DNA of 64,000 nucleotides, from positions 10,294,001 to 10,358,000 of the forward strand of contig NC_079876.1 of assembly GCF_029227915.1 (NCBI RefSeq), written 5' to 3'. This document shows positions 58,139 to 64,000 of this stretch, in pieces (position 1 is the first letter of the stretch; each line of letters opens with the position of its first letter). Source of the DNA: Hydractinia symbiolongicarpus. Lineage: Eukaryota > Cnidaria > Hydrozoa > Anthoathecata > Hydractiniidae. The notes below the pieces were generated by a model. The model did not search any database, was not told the origin of the DNA, and saw only the letters and a program-made list of their open reading frames with translations. A program made the position numbers and the translations under genes.

Positions 58139-61100
58139 CACCGTTAGAAAGTCAATGAAATGTAGTTTTTGAAACTGTCGCTATTTCTTCAGCGCGCGAT
58201 AATGGCTAGGATTGGTCCCACAGTAAAAAATGACTTATTAATCTAAATTTTTAAATGAAGTGCTACCACAGCGCCCAGTGTAATCGGTGAGTTCCGGCAA
58301 TTATGTCAAATTGAGAGGAATGTTATTTCTTGGAGTCCAAATTTCTCATTTATCACATTTATTTAGTCACAGTCCAAAGTTAGTTCAATTAAGTCCCACA
58401 GTCATTCGTTTCATTCTTAAAAGCGATGCAACCTAGTAATATCAAAACAAATATCGCTAAATACATGTTGGTACAAATATGTGACCGAACCGTTGTAACT
58501 CAAACGGACTGACACCGTTAGAAAGTCAATGAAATGTAGTTTTTGAAACTGTCGCTATTTCTTCAGCGCGCAATAATGGCTAGGATTGGTCCCACAGTAA
58601 AAAATGACTTAATAATCTAAATTTTTAAATGAAGTGCTACCACAGCGCCCAGTGTAATCTCTGAGTTCCGGCAATCCCGTCAAATTAAGAAGAATGTTAT
58701 TTCTTAGAGTCCAATTGTCTCATTTATCACATTTATCACGTCACGGTCCAAAGTTAGTTCAATTAAGTCCCACAGTCAATCGTTTCATTGTTAAAAGCGA
58801 TGCAACCTAGAAATATCAGAAAAATATCGCTAAACGCATGTTGGTACGAATAGGTGACCCAACCGTTGTAACTCAAACGGACTGACACCGTTAGAAAGTC
58901 AATGAAATGTAGTTTTTGAAACTGTCGCTATTTCTTCAGCGCGCGATAACGGCTAGGATTGGTCCCACAGTAAAAAATGACTTATTAATGTAAGTTTTTA
59001 AATGAAGTGCTATCACAGCGCCCAGTGTAATCGCTGAGTTCCGCCAATCATGTCAAATTGAGAAGAATGTTATTTCTTGGAGTCCAATTTTCTCATTTAT
59101 CACAATTTTTAGGTCACAGTCCAAAGTTAGTTCAATTAAGTCCCACAGTCAATCGTTTCATTGTTAAAAGCGATGCAACCTAGTAATATCAAAAAAAATA
59201 TCGCTAAATACATGTTGGTACGAATATGTGACGCAACCGTTGTAACTCAAACGGACTGACACCGTTAGAAAGTCAATGAAATGTAGTTTATGAAACTGTC
59301 GATATTTCTTCAGCGCGCGATAACGGCTAGGATGGGTCCCACAGTAAAAAATGACTTAATAATCTAAGTTTTTAAATGAAGTGCTACCACAGCGCCCAGT
59401 GTAATCGCTGAGTTCCGGCAATCATGTCAAATTGAGAAGAATGTTATTTCTTGGAGTCCAATTTTCTCATTTATCACATTTATCAGGTCACAGTCCAAAG
59501 TTAGTTCAATTAAGTCCCACAGTCATTCGTTTCATTGTTAAAAGCGACGCAACCTAGTAATATCAAAACAAATATCGCTAAATACATGTTGGTACAAATA
59601 TGTGACCGAACCGTTGTAACTCAAACGGACTGACACCGTCAGAAAGTCAATGAAATGTAGTTTTTGAAACTGTCGCTATTTCTTCAGCGCGCGATAATGG
59701 CTAGGATTGGTCCCACAGTAATAAATAATTTATTAATCTAAATTTTTAAATGAAGTGCTACCACAGCGTCCAGTGTAATCTCTGAGTTCCGGCAATCCCG
59801 TCAAATTAAGAAGAATGTTATTTCTTAGAGTCCAATTGTCTCATTTATCACATTTATCACGTCACGGTCCAAAGTTAGTTCAATTAAGTCCCACAGTCAA
59901 TCGTTTCATTGTTAAAAGCGATGCAACCTAGAAATATCAGAAAAATATCGCTAAACGCATGTTGGTACGAATAGGTGACCCAACCGTTGTAACTCAAACG
60001 GACTGACACCGTTAGAAAGTCAATGAAATGTAGTTTTTGAAACTGTCGCTATTTCTTCAGCGCGCGATAACGGCTAGGATTGGTCCCACAGTAATAAATA
60101 ATTTATTAATCTAAATTTTTAAATGAAGTGCTACCACAGCGTCCAGTGTAATCTCTGAGTTCCGGCAATCCCGTCAAATTAAGAAGAATGTTATTTCTTA
60201 GAGTCCAATTGTCTCATTTATCACATTTATCACGTCACGGTCCAAAGTTAGTTCAATTAAGTCCCACAGTCAATCGTTTCATTGTTAAAAGCGATGCAAC
60301 CTAGAAATATCAGAAAAATATCGCTAAACGCATGTTGGTACGAATAGGTGACCCAACCGTTGTAACTCAAACGGACTGACACCGTTAGAAAGTCAATGAA
60401 ATGTAGTTTTTGAAACTGTCGCTATTTCTTCAGCGCGCGATAACGGCTAGGATTGGTCCCACAGTAAAAAATGACTTATTAATGTAAGTTTTTAAATGAA
60501 GTGCTATCACAGCGCCCAGTGTAATCGCTGAGTTCCGCCAATCATGTCAAATTGAGAAGAATGTTATTTCTTGGAGTCCAATTTTCTCATTTATCACAAT
60601 TTTTAGGTCACAGTCCAAAGTTAGTTCAATTAAGTCCCACAGTCAATCGTTTCATTGTTAAAAGCGATGCAACCTAGTAATATCAAAAAAAATATCGCTA
60701 AATACATGTTGGTACGAATATGTGACGCAACCGTTGTAACTCAAACGGACTGACACCGTTAGAAAGTCAATGAAATGTAGTTTATGAAACTGTCGATATT
60801 TCTTCAGCGCGCGATAACGGCTAGGATGGGTCCCACAGTAAAAAATGACTTATTAATCTAAGTTTTTAAATGAAGTGCTACCACAGCGCCCAGTGTAATC
60901 GCTGAGTTCCGGCAATCATGTCAAATTGAGAAGAATGTTATTTCTTGGAGTCCAATTTTCTCATTTATCACATTTATCAGGTCACAGTCCAAAGTTAGTT
61001 CAATTAAGTCCCACAGTCATTCGTTTCATTGTTAAAAGCGACGCAACCTAGTAATATCAAAACAAATATCGCTAAATACATGTTGGTACAAATATGTGAC

Positions 61101-62249
61101 CGAACCGTTGTAACTCAAACGGACTGACACCGTCAGAAAGTCAATGAAATGTAGTTTTTGAAACTGTCGCTATTTCTTCAGCGCGTGATAATGGCTAGGA
61201 TTGGTCCCACAGTAAAAAATAATTTATTAATCTAAATTTTTAAATGAAGTGCTACCACAGCGTCCAGTGTAATCTCTGAGTTCCGGCAATCCCGTCAAAT
61301 TAAGAAGAATGTTATTTCTTAGAGTCCAATTTTCTCATTTATCACAATTTTTAGGTCACAGTCCAAAGTTAGTTCAATTAAGTCCCACAGTCAATCGTTT
61401 CATTGTTAAAAGCGATGCAACCTAGTAATATCAAAAAAAATATCGCTAAATACATGTTGGTACGAATACGTGACGCAACCGTTGTAACTCCAACGGACTG
61501 ACACCGTTAGAAAGTCAATGAAATGTAGTTTATGAAACTGTCGATATTTCTTCAGCGCGCGATAACGGCTAGGATTGGTCCCACAGTAAAAAATGACTTA
61601 TTAATCTAAGTTTTTAAATGAAGTGCTACCACAGCGCCCAGTGTACTCGCTGAGTTCCGGCAATCATGTCAAATTGAGAAGAATGTTATTTCTTGGAGTC
61701 CAATTTTCTCATTTATCACATTTATCAGGTCACAGTCCAAAGTAAGTTCAATTAAGTCCCACAGTCAATCGTTTCATTGTTAAAAGGGATGCAACCTAAT
61801 AATATCAAAACAAATATCGCTAAACACATGTTGATACGAATAGGTGACTCAACCGTTGTAACTCAAACGGACTGACACCGTTAGAAAGTCAATGAAATGT
61901 AGTTTTTGAAACTGTCGCTATTTCTTCAGCGCGCGATAATGGCTAGGATTGGTCCCACAGTAAAAAATGACTTATTAATCTAAATTTTTAAATGAAGTGC
62001 TACCACAGCGCCCAGTGTAATCGGTGAGTTCCGGCAATTATGTCAAATTGAGAGGAATGTTATTTCTTGGAGTCCAAATTTCTCATTTATCACATTTATT
62101 TAGTCACAGTCCAAAGTTAGTTCAATTAAGTCCCACAGTCATTCGTTTCATTGTTAAAAGCGATGCAACCTAGTAATATCAAAACAAATATCGCTAAATA
62201 CATGTTGGTACGAATATGTGACCGAACCGTTGTAACTCAAACGGACTGA
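58139..62249 (+). repeat. Satellite domain 14 (11 monomers; trimer expanded to a 4-mer)
   Basis: ATCACGTCACGGTCC occurs at about 58737, 59858 and 60231, spacings of 1121 and 373 bp. GATGGGTCCC occurs at 59331 and 60825, spacing 1494 bp. The unusual CAGTAATAAATAATTT occurs at 59716 and 60089. A trimer unit has therefore gained one extra monomer copy in this interval. Confidence 0.94.
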
Positions 62250-64000
62250 CACCGTTAGAAAGTCAATGAAATGTAGTTTATGAAACTGTCGATATTTCTT
62301 CAGCGCGCGATAACGGCTAGGATTGGTCTTACAGTAAAGAATGACTTATTTGTCTAAATTTTCAAATGAAACGCTACCACAGCGCCCAGTGTAATCTCTG
62401 AGTTCCGGCAATCCCGTCAAATTAAGAAGAATGTTATTTCTTGAAGTCCAATTTTCTCATTTATCACATTTATTTAGTCACAGTCCAAAGTTAGTTCAAT
62501 TAAGTCCCACAGTCATTCGTTTCATTGCTAAAAGCGATGCAACCTAGTAATATCAAAACAAATATCGTAAATACATGTTGGTACGAATATGTGACCGAAC
62601 CGTTGTAACTCAAACGGACTGACACCGTTAGAAAGTCAATGAAATGTAGTTTATGAAACTGTCGATATTTCTTCAGCGCGCGATAACGGCTAGGATTGGT
62701 CTTACAGTAAAGAATGACTTATTTGTCTAAATTTTCAAATGAAACGCTACCACAGCGCCCAGTGTAATCTCTGAGTTCCGGCAATCCCGTCAAATTAAGA
62801 AGAATGTTATTTCTTGAAGTCCAATTTTCTCATTTATCACATTTGTTAGGTCATAGTCCAAAGTTAGTTCAATTAAGTCCCACGGTCAATCGTTTCATTG
62901 TTAAAAGTGATGCACCCTAGTAATATTTAAAAAAATATCGCTAAATACATGTTGGTACGAATATGTGACGCAACCGTTGTAACTCAAACGGACTGACACC
63001 GTTAGAAAGTCAATAAAATGTAGTTTTTGAAACTGTCGCTATTTCTTCAGCGCGCGATAACGGCTAGGATTGGTCCCACAGTAAAAAATGACTTATTAAT
63101 CTAAGTTTTTAAATGAAGTGCTACCACAGCGCCCAGTGTAATCGCTGAGTTCCGCCAATCATGTCAAATTGAGAAGAATGTTATTTCTTGGAGTCCAATT
63201 TTCTCATTTATCACAATTGTTAGGTCACAGTCCAAAGTTAGTTCAATTAAGTCCCACAGTCAATCGTTTCATTGTTAAAAGCGATGCAACCTAGTAATAT
63301 CAAAAAAAATATCGCTAAATACATGTTGGTACGAATATGTGACGCAATTGTTGTAACTCAAACGGACTGACACCGTTAGAAAGTCAATAAAATGTAGTTT
63401 TTGAAACTGTCTCTATTTCTTCAGCGCGCGCTTACGGCTAGGATTGGTCCCACAGTAAAAAAATGAAGTTTTTAGCTTAATTCTTAAATGAAGTGCTACC
63501 ACAGCGCCCAGTAAAATCGCTGAGTTCCGGCAATCATGTAAAATTGAGAAGAGTGTTATTTCTTGGAGTCCAATTTTCTCATTTATCACATGTACTTGGT
63601 CACAGTCCAAAGTTAGTTCAATTAAGTCCCACAGTCAATCGTTTCATTGTTAAAAGCGATGCAGCCTAGTAATATCAAAAAAAATATCGCTAAATACATG
63701 TTGGTACGAATATGTGACGCAACTGTTGTAACTCAAACGGACTGACACCGTTAAAAAGTCAAGAAAATGTTGTTTTTGAAACCGTCGCTATTTTTTCAGC
63801 GCGCAATAACGGCTAGGATTGGTCCCACAGTAAAAAATGACTTATTTATCTAAACTTTTAAATGAAGCGCTACCACAGCGCCCAGTGTAATCGCTGAGTT
63901 GCGGCAATCCCGTCAAATTAAGAAGAATGTTATTTGTTGGTGTCCAGTTGGCTCACTTATAGCATTTATAAGGTCACAGTCCAAAATCAGTTCAAAATAG
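62250..64000 (+). repeat. Satellite domain 15 (4.7 monomers, truncated by window end)
   Basis: Starts at 62250, 62623, 62997, 63371 and 63746. The first two are a tandem single-monomer duplication sharing GGTCTTACAGTAAAG and CAAATGAAACGCTACC. The fourth carries the GCGCGCTTACGG and CCCAGTAAAATCGC form, and the last carries GCGCAATAACGG plus the TTGTTGGTGTCCAGTTGGC segment, both otherwise typical of 9-31 kb. The array continues beyond the window on this side. Confidence 0.94.

Noticed and set aside
1-64000. CRISPR array interpretation of the regular repeats
   Set aside because: The whole 373-bp unit is repeated with no unique spacers, and the LINE is a eukaryotic type.
1-64000. CENP-B-box-like motif in the monomer
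   Set aside because: I looked for the TTCG....A..CGGG pattern on both strands of the consensus and did not see a convincing match.
1-64000. Inverted monomers or palindromic array junctions
   Set aside because: Every monomer read in the same direction; no reversed segment was seen on either side of the LINE.

Overview
The window is almost entirely one satellite DNA array from an animal genome, most likely an invertebrate. A single AT-rich monomer of about 371-375 bp is repeated head-to-tail, always in the same orientation, from base 1 to base 64000. Using the conserved CACCGTT as an arbitrary register start, I count about 159 monomers. The only other content is one nearly full-length non-LTR retrotransposon (LINE) on the minus strand at 36961-41701. 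I see no host gene, tRNA, rRNA, CRISPR array or prokaryotic feature. The animal assignment rests on the satellite organisation and on a CR1/L2-type LINE; the species cannot be named from this sequence.

The array is a patchwork of higher-order repeats (HORs), in which blocks of several monomers recur with shared private variants. From left to right: an 11-mer of about 4.1 kb (1-7.2 kb); a 1487-bp 4-mer present twice (7842-10815); displaced copies at 4485, 9343 and 3364 bp, which are 12, 25 and 9 monomers (11.6-24 kb); a 5-monomer, 1869-bp pattern (23150-26886); a nearly identical 1495-bp 4-mer pair (27634-30623); and a 1123-bp trimer running 3.6 copies into the LINE (32864-36960). To the right of the LINE the monomers belong mainly to other subfamilies. 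They carry 1121-bp trimers, 747-bp dimers, a 1494-bp 4-mer, and two duplications of a single monomer that look like fresh products of unequal exchange. The last kilobase returns to subtypes typical of the left half.

The LINE has an intact ORF1 (454 codons: basic/coiled-coil N-terminal part plus a C-terminal SGNH-esterase-like domain). Its ORF2 (apurinic-type endonuclease plus reverse transcriptase) is broken by two in-frame stops and two frameshifts. The element ends in (TGAT)4 as read on the + strand, has an AATAAA signal, and is flanked by a 4-bp duplication CGAA that falls exactly within one interrupted monomer.

Three points deserve a second look. First, ORF1 and ORF2 meet in the -1 frame at a perfect TTTTTTA slippery heptamer followed after 6 nt by a possible stem. 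Second, and competing with this, every frame break in the element lies at an A/T homopolymer that is one base short, which could reflect sequencing error. Third, the array preserves a readable record of unequal exchange and segment conversion. I found no previously undescribed multi-gene system.
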